From Prorocentrum cordatum (taxonomy: Eukaryota; Sar; Dinophyceae; Prorocentrales; Prorocentraceae): DNA of 64,000 nucleotides. Positions 23,660 through 34,821 of this stretch are shown piece after piece. The notes below the pieces were generated by a model. The model did not search any database. It was not told the DNA's origin and worked only from the letters and a program-made list of their open reading frames with translations. Numbering within the stretch: position 1 is the stretch's first letter; the number at the start of each line of letters is the position of its first letter. The position numbers and the translations under genes were made by a program. The DNA lies in NCBI GenBank assembly GCA_963575745.1, contig CAUYUJ010014353.1, positions 66,501 to 130,500 of the forward strand. The letters are read 5' to 3'.

Positions 23660-24850
23660 ATCCAGTTACCGCTGGCCACAGCTCTTGAGTAGCCAGGTAC
23701 AGCTGGCCAGAGATCTCACAAGAGTCTACTACCCCTGGCTGGAGCTCCAGTAGGGTCCTCTTGCAGCTGGCTGCAGCTCGACAGCGAGCCCGGTGCAGCT
23801 AGCGACAGTTCTACTGCGAGCCGACAGGAGCTGACGACAAGTATGGCCTATGGCAAGAACATGCTACAGGTGGCTACCGCACTAACACAGGCCTGCTTAA
23901 TGTTTCACTGGTTACAAGTTCGGCCGGGTCCTACTAGAGGCGGCTGCGGCACTAAGAGGATCCTGTCACGGATGGCTGCAGCTCGAATGTGAACCGACGT
24001 CGGCTGGCTACAGCTCTGATCCGCCACCGTCCCTTGTGCACGTTGAGGCGTGGAAGTATGCAAAATGCTGTATGGTAGGGCTCCGGTAGTCGGCTAATGC
24101 ACCCCCCCTCTCATCGCACCTCCTGAGGCTCCCTGGGCGCCTCCCTGGCGCTCCCTAAGATGTCTCAAACACCCCAAATGGCCTCCTAGACAAGCCTGAC
24201 AGGCTACCCAAGGCCGCCAAGGTGGTCCAAGAGGATTACACGACGGCCTCAGACGGCCCAAAATGCTCCCAAGACTGCCCAAGAGGGCTCCCATAGAGCC
24301 TCCAACAAAGCCCGAAGATGCCCAAACCATTGCCCCAGAGAACCCCTCAAGAGGCCCCCACAGAACTTTCAAGAGGCACGAAATGTCACACGAGACGGCC
24401 TCCCGCGCCCTCACAAAGAAAGTCGAGATCCTACCCCAAGTGGCTACAGCTGAAATGTGCGACTGCACCTCTCATAGGACACTACCACAGGTGGCTACAG
24501 CACTATTTCGAACATTCTGTTTTCAAATATACTAGGACCCTACTGCAGCAGGCTACAGCTCGAATGCAAATCGACCGCAACTCTGATAAGAGCCTGCTGC
24601 AGCTGTCAAGACTAGTCTAGCTGGATGCAGCTCCAGTGCAAGCTTCGTGCAGCTGGCTACAGCTTCACTGCAAGCCTGCTGCAGGTGGCTACAGTTCGGA
24701 TGCGGGCCTGTCACAGCTGGATACAGCTCTAGTAAGGGTCCTACTACAGGTGGCCACAACTCATCTCGAATCCTACAACCGCTGGCCACAGCTCCAATGG
24801 GAACCCACTGCAGATGGCTACAACTCTAAAGCGATCTTGCTACAACGAGC
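23660..24850. repeat. Degenerate ~36-bp satellite (GCTGGCTACAGCTC...)
   Basis: Units with (CAG)GTGGCTACAGCTC followed by 15-20 less conserved bases (often TGCGAGCCTGCT) run from 23660 to about 24010 and again from 24435 to 24850. The gap (24100-24400) holds degenerate CCCAAGA.GGCC units. Confidence 0.65.
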
Positions 24851-25031
24851 CCCATGGTGCATGGAGGCACGTTCGAAAGCCTAAAGAACCCACCCCATCC
24901 ACACTTCGCTGCATGCATCGCCCCCCCCCCTCCCTGGACCACGATCCCGAAAAAACTACCGCCCCGCGTTCCCGAGGCAACGGCCCATCGTAAAACAACA
25001 TGGATCCACACTCCCGAGTGTCCAAGACGGC

Positions 25032-25277
25032 TCAGGCAGGTACGTAACCAAGGCCGCCGAGAAAACCCAAGAAGGTGGCACCGAGTTTGAAGGGGGCTGG
25101 GAGGCCCAACCAACAGCTTCGCCTTAGGCGAAGCCAAGCTCCCGCTCTGTTGTACCGTAGTAGCGATAGTCCCAGTAGGAGAGGATGTGCCATCTTAAGC
25201 AATGGGAAGATCCTTTTGGTCTCGATAGCAATCGTGTGCCTCGCGATGTTGTCCAACGCCGCCGCCTTGAACCACAA
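25032..25277 (-). CDS. Small ORF directly behind tandem SL relics (possible retrogene)
   Basis: An 81-codon ORF starts within the third SL-like repeat, 18 nt from the second. It is hydrophobic and basic (MAHPLLLGLSLLRY, LGATFLGFLGGLGYVP), suggesting one or two membrane segments. I do not recognise it. The case for a gene is its position: on the minus strand it follows an SL relic string as a retroposed mRNA would. No poly(A) is evident downstream. It may equally be the translated 5' part of a longer, decayed retrocopy. Confidence 0.35.
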   Translation of the reverse strand: MWFKAAALDNIARHTIAIETKRIFPLLKMAHPLLLGLSLLRYNRAGAWLRLRRSCWLGLPAPFKLGATFLGFLGGLGYVPA

Positions 25278-25315
25278 TGGCTTGAACCAAAGGCTTGAGC
25301 CAAAACGGCTACGGA
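25264..25315 (-). other. Tandem spliced-leader relics
   Basis: On the minus strand 25315-25294 matches the SL at 21 of 22 positions (CCATTTT reads CCGTTTT). It is followed directly by CCTTTGGTTCAAG and then CCATTGTGGTTCAAG, each resembling the last 15 nt of the SL (CCATTTTGGCTCAAG). This full-plus-truncated series is the pattern described for dinoflagellate genes retroposed more than once, the TAG inside an old SL serving as a new acceptor. Confidence 0.8.
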
Positions 25316-26590
25316 AGGCCTCTTTGGCCGTCTTGGGGCGATCCTGGCGGCCTCTTGGGCTGTCTTGGAGCGCTGGAGCACAGAAAAAGCGAGAACGCTA
25401 AACCCCGCCAGAAAACCACCAGAACAAATATGGTTATGGCATCGTGGAGCCCCCGAGGGGGTCCTCTTGGAGCCACAAGGGGGGCGTCTGCAGGATGTCT
25501 TTGGCCGTCTCGAAGCCATTGTGAGCGTCTTGGAACGCTCTGGGGCCGTCTCGGAGCCCTCCGGGAGCAGCGCAATCGCACTCGAAGCTCACGCGAAATC
25601 TTTGAATACCTCAGGCTGGAATTCTTCTGAAGGCACTCCGAGCCTCAAGCCGAGCCGTGCAAGAAGAAGCATGTGTACAAACAGCGGATACATGGTGACC
25701 CCCCGCGTGGAAGCTAAACACAAATCTCTCTTGGGGCCTTCTTGGGTCTCTCTTGGGCCTTCTTGGAGTTTTCTAAGAGAGCACGAAATCCGCCGACCCC
25801 TTGTGGGTCTCTAGGCGTGTGAGATAGTTCCCCCCCCTATAGTCCCCCCCCCGGGACCCCAAACCGGCGATTTGACCCCCCCCCCCGGGCCCGGGACGAG
25901 CGCCCCCCCCGGGCCCGGGACGAGCGCCCCCCCCGGGCCCGGGACGAGCGCCCCCCCCGGGCCCGGGACGAGCGCCGCCGGGGCTTTTCCGGGCCCCAGG
26001 AAGCCTCAAGACGGGCCAAGATGGCCCCAAGAGGCCTTCAAGACGGCCCACGGGAGCCCCGAGACGCCAAACGAGCGCTCCAAGACGCCCAAGATGGCTC
26101 AAAGACGGGCTCAGAGGCCTCCAAGACGGCCCAAGAGGTCCCCAAGAGGCCCCAAGAGGCCTCCAAGATGCGTCCCACGAGGGTCCCTAGACGCAAAAAT
26201 TGGCCCATTCCCTTCGTAAAACGTACATTTTTCACGATTTCGCTTTTTGGGCTTTCCGACGCTCCCAGACGGCCCAAGAGGCCCTAAATACCGCCCCAAG
26301 ACGGTCCAAGAAGCCTCCAGGGAAGCTCCAAGGCAGCCCAAGAGAGCCCCAAGACAGCCCAAGAGGCGCCCAAGATTGCCCAAGAGGGCCCCGAAGACGG
26401 CCCCAAGAGCGTTCCAGGAGCGCTTCAAGTGGCCTCCAAGAGAGCTCAATATGGTCACAGACGGTCGAAGAGCGATCAAAGACACCGACGATCGCCTCCA
26501 GACGGCCCAAGACGGCCCCAAGAGGCCCCAAGAGGCCTCCAAGATGCGTCCAAGGAGGGCCTCTCAATCTTTTCTTCTGGCACTTGCCAC
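25316..26590. repeat. Degenerate CCCAAGACGGCC / CCAAGAGGCC minisatellite
   Basis: Irregular 10-12-bp units (AAGACGGCC, CAAGAGGCC, TTGGGCCGTC) on both strands, with a G/C island of four 26-bp units (GGGCCCGGGACGAGCG then a C run) at 25885-25975. No conserved coding signal. Confidence 0.6.
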
Positions 26591-26694
26591 TGCACTGTAA
26601 CGCCTGGCAGCTACGAGCAGTGAAGGCGGAAACGCGGCGATAGCCGCCGGTACGAATCAAGGGGTCGGCGGATGTGGCGTGAGCCTGGAGAATC

Positions 26695-26955
26695 TAACAT
26701 ACATTTCACACAAGACACTCTCTAATAAGGAGGCGCGTTGTCTGAAATGTGTGTTGAATTATTGGCTCTCCTAGATGCCTCGTAAGGCCCTCAGAGGTCT
26801 CCCGCAGGTGCCCAATGGGCCCAGGAGGGCCCCAAGAGGACCCCAAGATGACTTCAAGGTGGTCAACAATTTTTACACCAATTCAACACAAAACGCTCTC
26901 CAATAAGAAGGCGATTTGAGTTAAGTGTGCGTTGAATGCTTGGACCTCTCGGTGG
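26695..26955. repeat. Two diverged copies of a ~70-bp unit, ~185 bp apart
   Basis: Both copies contain ACAC/ACAA..ACNCTCT..AATAAG.AGGCG, then TGTGTGTTGAAT or TGTGCGTTGAAT, then TTGG.CCTCTC, at about 26700-26780 and 26880-26955. Confidence 0.55.
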
Positions 26956-27592
26956 CGTCTGACGGTCCTCAGAAGGCCCCCGCTGCGCCCCAAGAGGACC
27001 ACGAGGGCCACAAAAGGGCCCCAAAATGGCTCCAAGAGGACACCGACACTTAACACAGCACCAGCACCAGCACCACCGGCAGCCCAGGCAACACCAGCAA
27101 GATCAACGCGAGCAGCAACGACAACATCTGTAGCGACAACAACGAGAGAGGCAGCAACGGAAAGATGATTCCAAGATGGACACAACAGGGTTTGTTTGAA
27201 AGGATCACGAGATTAACCCTGTCGCCTCATAATGCCCACCCCTGCTAAGCAATGGCCCCAATATGACCCCAGGGCAACCCTGCGGCCCCAAGAGAACACC
27301 GAGACGAATCCATTGTCTTCCGACTGAACTAAGGCTACCGCGCGACCCCGATGTTACTCCGAGGTGGCCCAAGAACGACCCCATGAGTCCGAGACGACTT
27401 CGAGATTGCCCCAAGATGACCCCTTTAAACCTTAGTTGACCCCAAGATTGTGTCAATATGGCTCCAATATGACTCCGATGCGTTTCTTCCTTCTCCCCTT
27501 GCTCTTGGCTTGGGCCGATCGGACAGATAGGGGTGCTGGCCCTCCACCCCCTCGTCGTCGACTTCTTCCTCCTCCCCCTCGTCCTCGTCGCC

Positions 27593-27624
<32 letters not shown>

Positions 27625-27649
27625 TGTCCGCGTGGCCCCGTTGCCCACA

Positions 27650-28206
27650 CATAGCAGAAAACCGAATCCTCCCGAACACAAGCCGAATCCATCCATTCTC
27701 TGATCATACAATACGCACGTGCAAACACATGTCGCGGATTCCCCTTCTTGTGAATCAGCTCCTGCAAGATGGTCTTCGCGCGAACTCGCAGCGCAGTAGC
27801 CCGTCCAATTCGGAAGAGAAGCACACCATGAAATTGCAACGCTAAATCCTCACTCTTGTCACGCAGCTGGCTCTCAAACTTGGCATTGACTTCCGGGGAA
27901 TACGTGCCGTAATTGTTACGACCGTGATCTGCAAGAAGGAATTGGCCCCAATTGCAGCTGGGCAAATCGAAACAATAAGTACGAAGAGAGGACCAAGGAG
28001 CTGAAGGCCCAATCGGAGGATTCGTGTTATGGTGCCGGATCATCAACGCCATCGCGGCCGACGAGCACTACCAAGCCTCGAAAGAGGCTTTGGCTGCCGT
28101 TCGTACACATAACGCTGCGATCGAAAACCCAGACCAATTGATAGGCCAAATCTTATCGTCCAAATTCTGCAAGGCTTTCAACAAACACTCCGTGAAGCTG
28201 CACTGA
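27650..28206 (-). pseudogene. Possible decayed coding region, unrecognised
   Basis: One minus-strand frame from 28206 is open apart from a TAG near 28069 and reads with protein-like composition (DHGRNNYGTYSPEVNAKFES, LRVRAKTILQELIHKKGNPR, AYCMIREWMDSACVRE) before running into (CGT)n-encoded poly-Arg near 27625. The opposite strand at 28024-28206 also gives a plausible 60-aa frame, so the true strand is not certain. No family is recognised. Confidence 0.3.
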
Positions 28207-28239
28207 GCATCGTTTATCCGATCCCCATCCCCAGCGGCG

Positions 28240-28340
28240 TGGCCTTGGCCCCACTAGCCGATTTACCCCCCTGGATGGGGGTATAGGCCTTATCCTTCGG
28301 GTTTCGAGGGGTGTATCCCCAACTGGGGGGGGGAATTTGG
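28240..28340. repeat. Dispersed repeat R-B copy 1 (pairs with 35399-35502)
   Basis: Shares CCCCACT.GCCGAT.TACCCC, CCTGGATGGGG, TTCGGGT.TC.AGGGG and GTATCCC.AACTGGGGG with 35399-35502 in the same order and orientation. Confidence 0.6.
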
Positions 28341-28554
28341 TGGGGGTCTCGAAGGGGATGGGGATGGGTATGGGGGTCGGTGAAACGATACTGATGCACA
28401 TGCACATGGTCGTTTCGCCTGAGCTCAAGCCTGTTCTCCGCGCCGTGGTCACTGGCAGCGGAAGACGCAGGGGCAGGAGGCGAGCGGGTCACTGGCCCGC
28501 GAGTTGCAGACCAAGGTCGATAAGCTCCAAGAGCTGTTCGAGTAATAGGCTTCT

Positions 28555-28725
28555 GGCGTTTTGTCGGAGCGGAGCTGGCGATGCCGGTCATTCCAATGGC
28601 CCCAAGCTTTTTGTCGTATCGGCGCTGGTGGTGCCGGAAATTCCAATGGCAATATTTGTCGTAACGGCGCTGGCGGTGCCAGGGTTCCATTTGGCCCAAC
28701 ACTTCTTGTCGTAACGGCGCTGCTG
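28555..28725. repeat. ~48-bp tandem repeat, 3-4 units
   Basis: TTGTCGTAACGGCGCTGG, then GGTGCC, then TTCCAATGGC repeats at about 28558, 28610, 28658 and 28708. Confidence 0.7.
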
Positions 28726-28832
28726 CTTCTTCCTCCTCCTCCCCCTCCTCCTCTCAACGGCTTGTCGGTCCGATCCCTGAGGCTACGGATCGTCCACATC
28801 CAGCTTTGATCCCCTCTTGAACTGTGGGGGTA

Positions 28833-29062
28833 GAGGCCTCCTAGATGGGGTCCGAGTAGATGGGGTCGACGGATCGCGCCGCATCGCCAATGCATCGCCG
28901 ATGTATCGGCGATGCATCGGCGATGCATCGGCGACGTCGGCGATGCATCGGCAACGTCGGCGTGGGAAAACACGGTCTCCGCATCCAGCCGCATCGCCGA
29001 TGCATCGGCGATGCGGCGCGATCCTCCGACCCCATCTACTCTGACCCCATCTGGGAGGCTTA
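28833..29062. mobile_element. Foldback/TIR element FB-2, ~230 bp
   Basis: Long inverted repeats of about 60 bp: the left arm has CCTAGATGGGGTCCGAGTAG and GATCGCGCCGCATCGCC; the right arm has the complements (GGCGATGCGGCGCGATC, CTACTCTGACCCCATCT). The centre is a GATGCATCGGC microsatellite. No ORF of note, so a non-autonomous MITE or foldback element. Confidence 0.7.
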
Positions 29063-29429
29063 GAGGGGGAGATCTTGTGGGAGACTGCGGGCACCTCGCT
29101 CTCCGTGGGCCACGGTGTGTCTACGCGCAGGCGCTCCGTGGTCGGAGGGCGTGATGGGGCCTGTGCGGCCGCCCCCCCCCTCGTTTGCCGCTCGGGAGAG
29201 GGGGGGCCGTGGCCAGCGCGGACGCCACTGCTGTGGCGACCTGTGTGCCCCCTGCTCGCCCTTGGATGGGACGCACAGAGATATACTAATACTATATGTC
29301 CGCCTTGGAGGCGCGCGTCCGACCCGAACATATAGTATACCCATCTTGTAGTATATCGTTTCCCGAGCGGTGTGGCCAGACAGCGCCCGCCACGACGCAT
29401 ATACTATAAGATTTCTCGGTGCGCGCGTC

Positions 29430-30515
29430 GCCCCTGGGGGGGCGACGCACATATAGTATAAGTATGTTGGGGTGTTGCCGATTGGAGGCCTGTCCACAGT
29501 GGCGCCCGGAAGGAAGGCTGAGGGAAGCATCCGGGTATGTTTCCCACTCACGAACTCACGCACGTTCGACCCCAACGCACAGGCACGCACGGAACAGGCG
29601 GAGAGCGGACAAAAGCCGAGCGGAGTGGCTGACGACAGAGTCATTGACGAAGTGCCCATGGGGCAAGCCGCGAGGGCATGAGGTGCGCCATTGTCGACGG
29701 ACGGCGTACGGGCACCTGGCGCGGATGACAGCAGCCACACATGCAACTCAAGTGTTTTGAGACACCGATCTCGGTCAAAACATCATCGATTAAAATGTGC
29801 CACCCACACCGACTTCGTTCTGAGTCTGTCTTCGTTGACGGCCTCTCCGTCTGTCTCTGGCAAACGAAACACGTTGAAAGCATCATTGTGCCCCGCAGGA
29901 GGTCTCAAATTGACAGCGAAGGCCGAATAGGACTGTGACCAACGGCGCAATGTAAGCCCGACGAGTTCAAGCCTATCCTGGACTCTGCAAGCCAACGAGC
30001 CCGACGAGCCCACGCAAGGCGACTTAAGCTGCGCATCGGGCCTTGGCAAACGCGGCACCAACAAACAGTATAGACGCGAAACGCCCCCACGCTTCAACCA
30101 ACCACATGCAGCACAAAACGCGAAACCAGATGCGATGATGGTGGTAAATGGCAACGCTCCAAACACTTTCGATGAACAAGCTGGACTAACATCGGAGGCA
30201 ATCGAGTAGCAAACGAACAACCTCCACCGCCTAGAGACATGGAAGGAGGGCCCCTGTGGATGGGAATGGTCGCTCTTGACTCCTCTGGCCCGTGGCGCCG
30301 GGAGACGCGCGCGCCGATGACGATGAAGCACGCTCCTGCGGTCTGCTGCGTCCCTGCTGTTGTGCGGCCCCATCCAGTGTCATTCCCTTCCCTTCCTCCT
30401 CGTTCGTTCCATCGCTATCCTGCTCCTCCCCCTCCTCTTCTCCCTCCCTTTGCTCTCCATCCACTCTTTCCTCATCTTCCTGATGATTCTCCCCCTCTTC
30501 CCCCGATCCGCTTTG
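29430..30515. other. No supported gene
   Basis: Palindromic GTATACTATATGT-like motifs lie just upstream (29285-29460). Beyond these I see only short open frames without recognisable motifs. Confidence 0.4.
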
Positions 30516-30657
30516 GGGCGCCAATGTGGTCCATATTCTTGTCATCCGAGCCGCTGCAGTAGCAGGCAATGCTAAAACCATGTGGGCTCGGGCTGCGCAC
30601 CTGTGAAAAATCAGTGAGCGGAGTGAGTCAGTTACATCTGTACACGGTTAGTCTGCT
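30515..30657. repeat. Dispersed repeat R-C copy 1 (pairs with 34822-34985)
   Basis: About 140 bp shared at high identity with 34822-34985, including TGTGGTCCATATTC.TGTCAT, CCGAGCCGCTGCAG, AATGCTAAAACCATGTGGGC and ACATCTGTACACGGTTA. No coding frame is preserved in both. Confidence 0.7.
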
Positions 30658-30817
30658 TCTAGTTACCCTCGGTTCGTGGACCACTCCCGGCTGTTTGCGA
30701 CGGCGGTTCACGTGGCACCCTCAACTCTAGGTGCACGCCAGTCTCGCACAAACTGAGAGGATATGCCTGGGCCTTCATCCTTGCTCGTCACGTGTGTCAT
30801 CCAGGAGTTCTTCGTTT

Positions 30818-31003
30818 GACTACCTACCAGACCACCCCAACCCAATCCGAAGACCCGAATTTGACCCGAATTTCGGTTTGGGGGGGGGGTACGGGTTCCA
30901 TGTGTTTTCAATGCTCCCCGACCCACCCCCCACTGGAAGTGGAGGGCAAATCGAGGCCTTCGGGTTGGGTTGGGGTGGTTTGATAGGCGGTGATCGTTGA
31001 GGC
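30818..31003. mobile_element. MITE-A copy
   Basis: Second complete copy of the element at 22470-22665. The left end has CAGACCACCCCAACCCAA and the right end GGGTTGGGTTGGGGTGG. It has an internal duplication GACCCGAATTT. Palindromic GCTTCTAAGAAGC repeats follow at 31085-31135. Confidence 0.75.
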
Positions 31004-31482
31004 TTTGGGCGGTGACTGGGAGCATGCTCAGCGTTTCAGCGTTGGTTGGCGGCGCGCGCAAGGAGGTGGAGGGAGGGGGGAGGACTTCTTAGAAGGAGGC
31101 TGCTTCTAAGAAGCAGGGGTGCTTCTAAGAAGCCCTGCCACTCCCCCCCCCAACCCCCTCTGCGCGTGGCTGAGTTGGTGGTGTACGAGCTCTTCGGGAG
31201 CGCGGCCTGGTTTGTACTTCGGCCGTGTTGGTCTTGATCAATGCCTTCTTCAGCTTGGCCACCACCGAGCTTTGCCAGCCACGTGTCCACCAACACAGCG
31301 ATTCTGGGTTTTTTGCAGACTTCTTGACAAAGTCGAGCTCTTTTTGTTTCCAGCTTCTTAAATGACTCGGCGGCACGATGTCGATGCCGAACTGCTGTGG
31401 GGGGCGCTTCGTATCTGCCGGTCGGCCCTCTGGTTAAGAAAGAATTCGTGTTGCCGACAAGCTAGATCCATCTTGCTGGCAC

Positions 31483-33212
31483 TTGCTCCGAATCATCGTG
31501 ACATGCTTTGCTGCCCAGCTCGCCTCAGAGAAGCAGGGGGTGACGTTTGAGTTGCAGAGGCGTGCTTTGACGCTCCCACTTGAAGACACTAACCAGTTCG
31601 CTGTATATGCATGGGTTGGCACTGGCTTCCTCCATTTTGGATTGGCCAAGCGCTGTCGTGCTGTGAATCCACGGGGCCACGGTGGCGCCTTGTGCAGGTG
31701 GCTTGAGCACGGCTGCGGACGTGCTCGCTCGAGCCTCCCTGCTGCGAACAAGGTGCGGTACAGGTTGGCGAGGCGTGGGCAGCCTTCTCATTAAACATTT
31801 TGTGCTTGCGTACAGGACCTGCCGAGCTGATGCGGCTGATGCCGAGCGAATGAGCGAGTGGGGGTCGCACATTCGAGTTGTGCAGGTCGTTCCCCATCTC
31901 CCCACGTCCTCCGCAGCGAAAGTCCCTTCAAGGACAGCGGGAAAGGCGACATGTCGCTAGCATGATCGGCATATTCGACAGAGGCCTCCCGCAGGTGACT
32001 CACGCTGGTGTCAGCCCGGGTGTGCATCCTAGTATGCCGCCCACTTCAGCCAAACAGTGTGACGCCTTGAAGTCGGAGTGGTGGTGGAAGGAATCGTTCG
32101 CATACGTGTATGATGCATGGCAGCGTGCAACTGCTGGTGCCCAGGGTCTGGTCGATGCGTATAGTGAGCTGCATTGGCCATTGCTCGTCCTCTTCATGGG
32201 CACGCTGGGCGCGTCCATGGATTGGGGTTCCGAGCATAGCAGCCCAACTCCGTAGTGTAGTGGTTGGCCCTCTGCGGAAGCAACGTGCAGAACGAAGAAT
32301 GAACGCCGCTCCTCGAGCCCGTGGCCTTCCGCCCATGAACAGCTTGGTCGTTCAGGTTGGTTTCCGCTCCCAGATTGCATCTGTGAACCGTTGTCTCCGA
32401 GACTGTGCGATAATATGCAAGCGCCCTTTTGCTGAAAGAGTCTGGATGCGTAGTCACATCCGGGTGGCAGCAGGGCGTCCACGACTGCTTTCAGATATGG
32501 TGGACAGCTCCCGCACAGCGAAAACAGCCCCATGGGATGAGTGTGCCAGGCTGTCGTCCAGAGCTAGGGGCAAGGCGCTGGCAGGAATTGGCATTCAGTT
32601 GATGTCGAAGAGGCGGGACATTCCAATCCGTCCCTCGCTCGAGTCGTTAGAGCAGGTTTCATGGAGAGCAGCCTTCTCCTGTGCCCGACGGTGGTTCGGA
32701 ATACATGTCTGGAGAGCTGTCGGGAAAGTTTGGGGAATGCACCGGTTCTCCCAGGATCGGTCTTTGCGCCGTCAGGTGGCCATCTGGAACATAACTGGCG
32801 AAGATTTTGTTCCACGCATTTTTTTGGAGGAGAAGGAGGAAAGCTGAAGGGACGAAGCGGACAGAACGGATGACCACGCGAGCCGTCGAAACAGGCACCA
32901 GGGCAACCCAAGGAAGCACCCGAGCCAAAACTGATACATCTTGAAAGTCTGGCCATACTCTCGGAGCCGCACTTCAAGGAGAACATAACTGGCGGAGAAT
33001 ATTTGTATCACGTGGAGAATGTATCGCTGGACAAAGCTTGCCATCTTTGCCCAGATGGCAAAGCCAAGAAGTCGGCATGGGTGGAAAACAATCCTTCGTG
33101 GAGCTTTGCCCCGTTCACGCAGGAGATGGCCAACGGTCTGCTGCATACATCGCTCTCCGCTTGTGCTCCTGAGAGGCTGCACAAGTGGCTTGGCATTTCT
33201 AGGGAGGTGTGA
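31483..33212 (+). pseudogene. Scattered plus-strand coding-like remnants, unrecognised
   Basis: Open frames in shifting phase give protein-like stretches: QLASEKQGVTFELQRRAL (about 31520-31600), SEWWWKESFAYVYDAWQRAT (about 32070-32130), LSSRARGKALAGIGIQLMSK (about 32550-32610) and KACHLCPDGKAKKSAWVE (about 33036-33090). The CHLC knuckle followed by a W-rich stretch resembles the zinc region of the transposase-like gene at 41667-44403, but only weakly. I infer a decayed mobile-element gene. Confidence 0.25.
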
Positions 33213-33387
33213 CGTTTGCCGCACGTCTACAACACAAAGAAGCGCAAGTGCTTTGCAGGCCAGAGTGTCCTCACTCATGCACGCGCCAGGGGCGTAGCTG
33301 CTGCAGGAAGGTGGCAAGTTTCGCTGGGTGGCCGCGCAAGGCCAACTGGAGACTACTCTACCGAGGGCTTGATAGAGGAATGAGAAC

Positions 33388-33512
33388 TATGCACATACGC
33401 CGAACTGGCCCAGGATCGGTGCATACGCACTCCTACCTTGGCCAGCAAGGCATATGCACCGATCCTGGGTCAAGGATGGGCCTTGCCAGGATCGGTGCAT
33501 GTGCATAGTTCC
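33388..33512. mobile_element. Foldback element FB-1, copy 2
   Basis: About 125-bp inverted repeat: AACTATGCACATACGCCGA at the left and TGCATGTGCATAGTTC at the right, with the CCAGGATCGGTGCAT core and its complement repeated inside. Diverged copy of 21432-21596. Confidence 0.7.
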
Positions 33513-33899
33513 CTTCGCCCGAGCTTGAGACCGCTGCGAGGAGGTTCACAGCAGACTTTGAAAACTTGGCGGTTGTGGGATCGTGCCGACGTCTTCCAGC
33601 ACCGCGCAGCTCGAGGCACGCCGGGGCCCAGGTGCTGGCCCCTGTCGGTGCCTCCGATGCTCGGGTCCACGCCAGCTCCTCCCCGAACATCGTAAAGAAA
33701 AATAGTCCAGACATGGTCTGGGGACGATCTTTTGACTGTTTTTTGCTTTTGTTTTCTATTCTTCGTCGAGAATCCCCCTGCACTGGAGGGCACTGCTGCA
33801 GACGCAGGGCAGCTCTTCGGAGGCGTGCAGGCCTCGGGCGCCGACGACGCAGCGCTGTTCGCTCTGCTTCGGGCTGCCAGGCGCGCAGCCCCGGCGGAC

Positions 33900-34550
33900 G
33901 GTGACGGTGTTCCGAGCACGGAGCCGCCGGGCGTGCCTCGGCGGCAGGCCAGGGAGCCCTCGGAGAGATCTGGCCACACTCACTTCCGAGGAGCTTGCGA
34001 GGTGCCTCGCCGCTGGCACCCGCACGAGTCTCGCCAGCGCTGGAGATCGCGTCGTGCAGCTCGACGGGGTCCTCATCGGGGGGCTCCTGGGCAAGATCGC
34101 GTGCTCGCTGGTCAGCTGCGCGGCCGAGACAAGGTGGGAAGATAACGTGCCGTTGTCGGAGGCTTCTCCCGCCTGGCTGCCGATGGTCAGACGTCGCTGC
34201 TTGCGGCAGGCACGTCGATGACGCGGCGATGGTGTCCGCAATCCTTTGTAAACGTTGTCTCCGAGAGGCTTTGCGCCTGATGTAACTATCCAGTGTTGTT
34301 TGATATTGCTTCGGAAAGCCGTCGCCTCGAGTGGTTGGACATGGTGATCGATCTCGATGCGCGTACTTTGGACCTCCTGCCCAACAACTCAGTGCCGACT
34401 TGGTCAGCATCCCCACGGGCACTGCGGGCATACATGCTCGAACGCATTTCCAGGTGGAGGGAGATCGGCTTGAGTCTGGAACAGCTGGTGCACCACGCGG
34501 CCCGCATGGTGGTGGACATGCAGCGCAATGCAGCCCTGTGGCTGTGGTAG
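33900..34550 (+). pseudogene. Plus-strand coding remnant, unrecognised
   Basis: Two frames in succession: 33901-34221 (LATLTSEELARCLAAGTRTS, VVQLDGVLIGGLLGKIACSL) and 34293-34550 (LEWLDMVIDLDARTLDLLPN, RISRWREIGLSLEQLVHHAA, stop TAG). Composition is protein-like with a frame change between them. No domain recognised. Confidence 0.3.
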
Positions 34551-34821
34551 AGCTGCCTTCCGACATGTCCTGTACACTCTGCGCGGCCGTCTAGAGTCGA
34601 CTGAACTGCGGCTCCTGATGCATGCAATGAAAATTGCCACCCGCCCCGGAATGTCGGACTGATGGGTTTCCGCTTACGCGAATCCTTGTCTTGCCGTGCA
34701 TGCGTGCTCCATGCTGCTCTTCACTCCTGTCCGTATCTGCGGGGCTCTTGGATAAAACAAAAATCACTTGTAGTAGAAGCGTGTATGTTTCACCGACGCC
34801 GTTTCGGTTCATCAAGCACTG

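Noticed and set aside
32915-32940. Minus-strand CAGTTTTGGCTCGGG as an SL relic
   Set aside because: Only about 14 of 21 positions match and no tandem relic or clear ORF follows.
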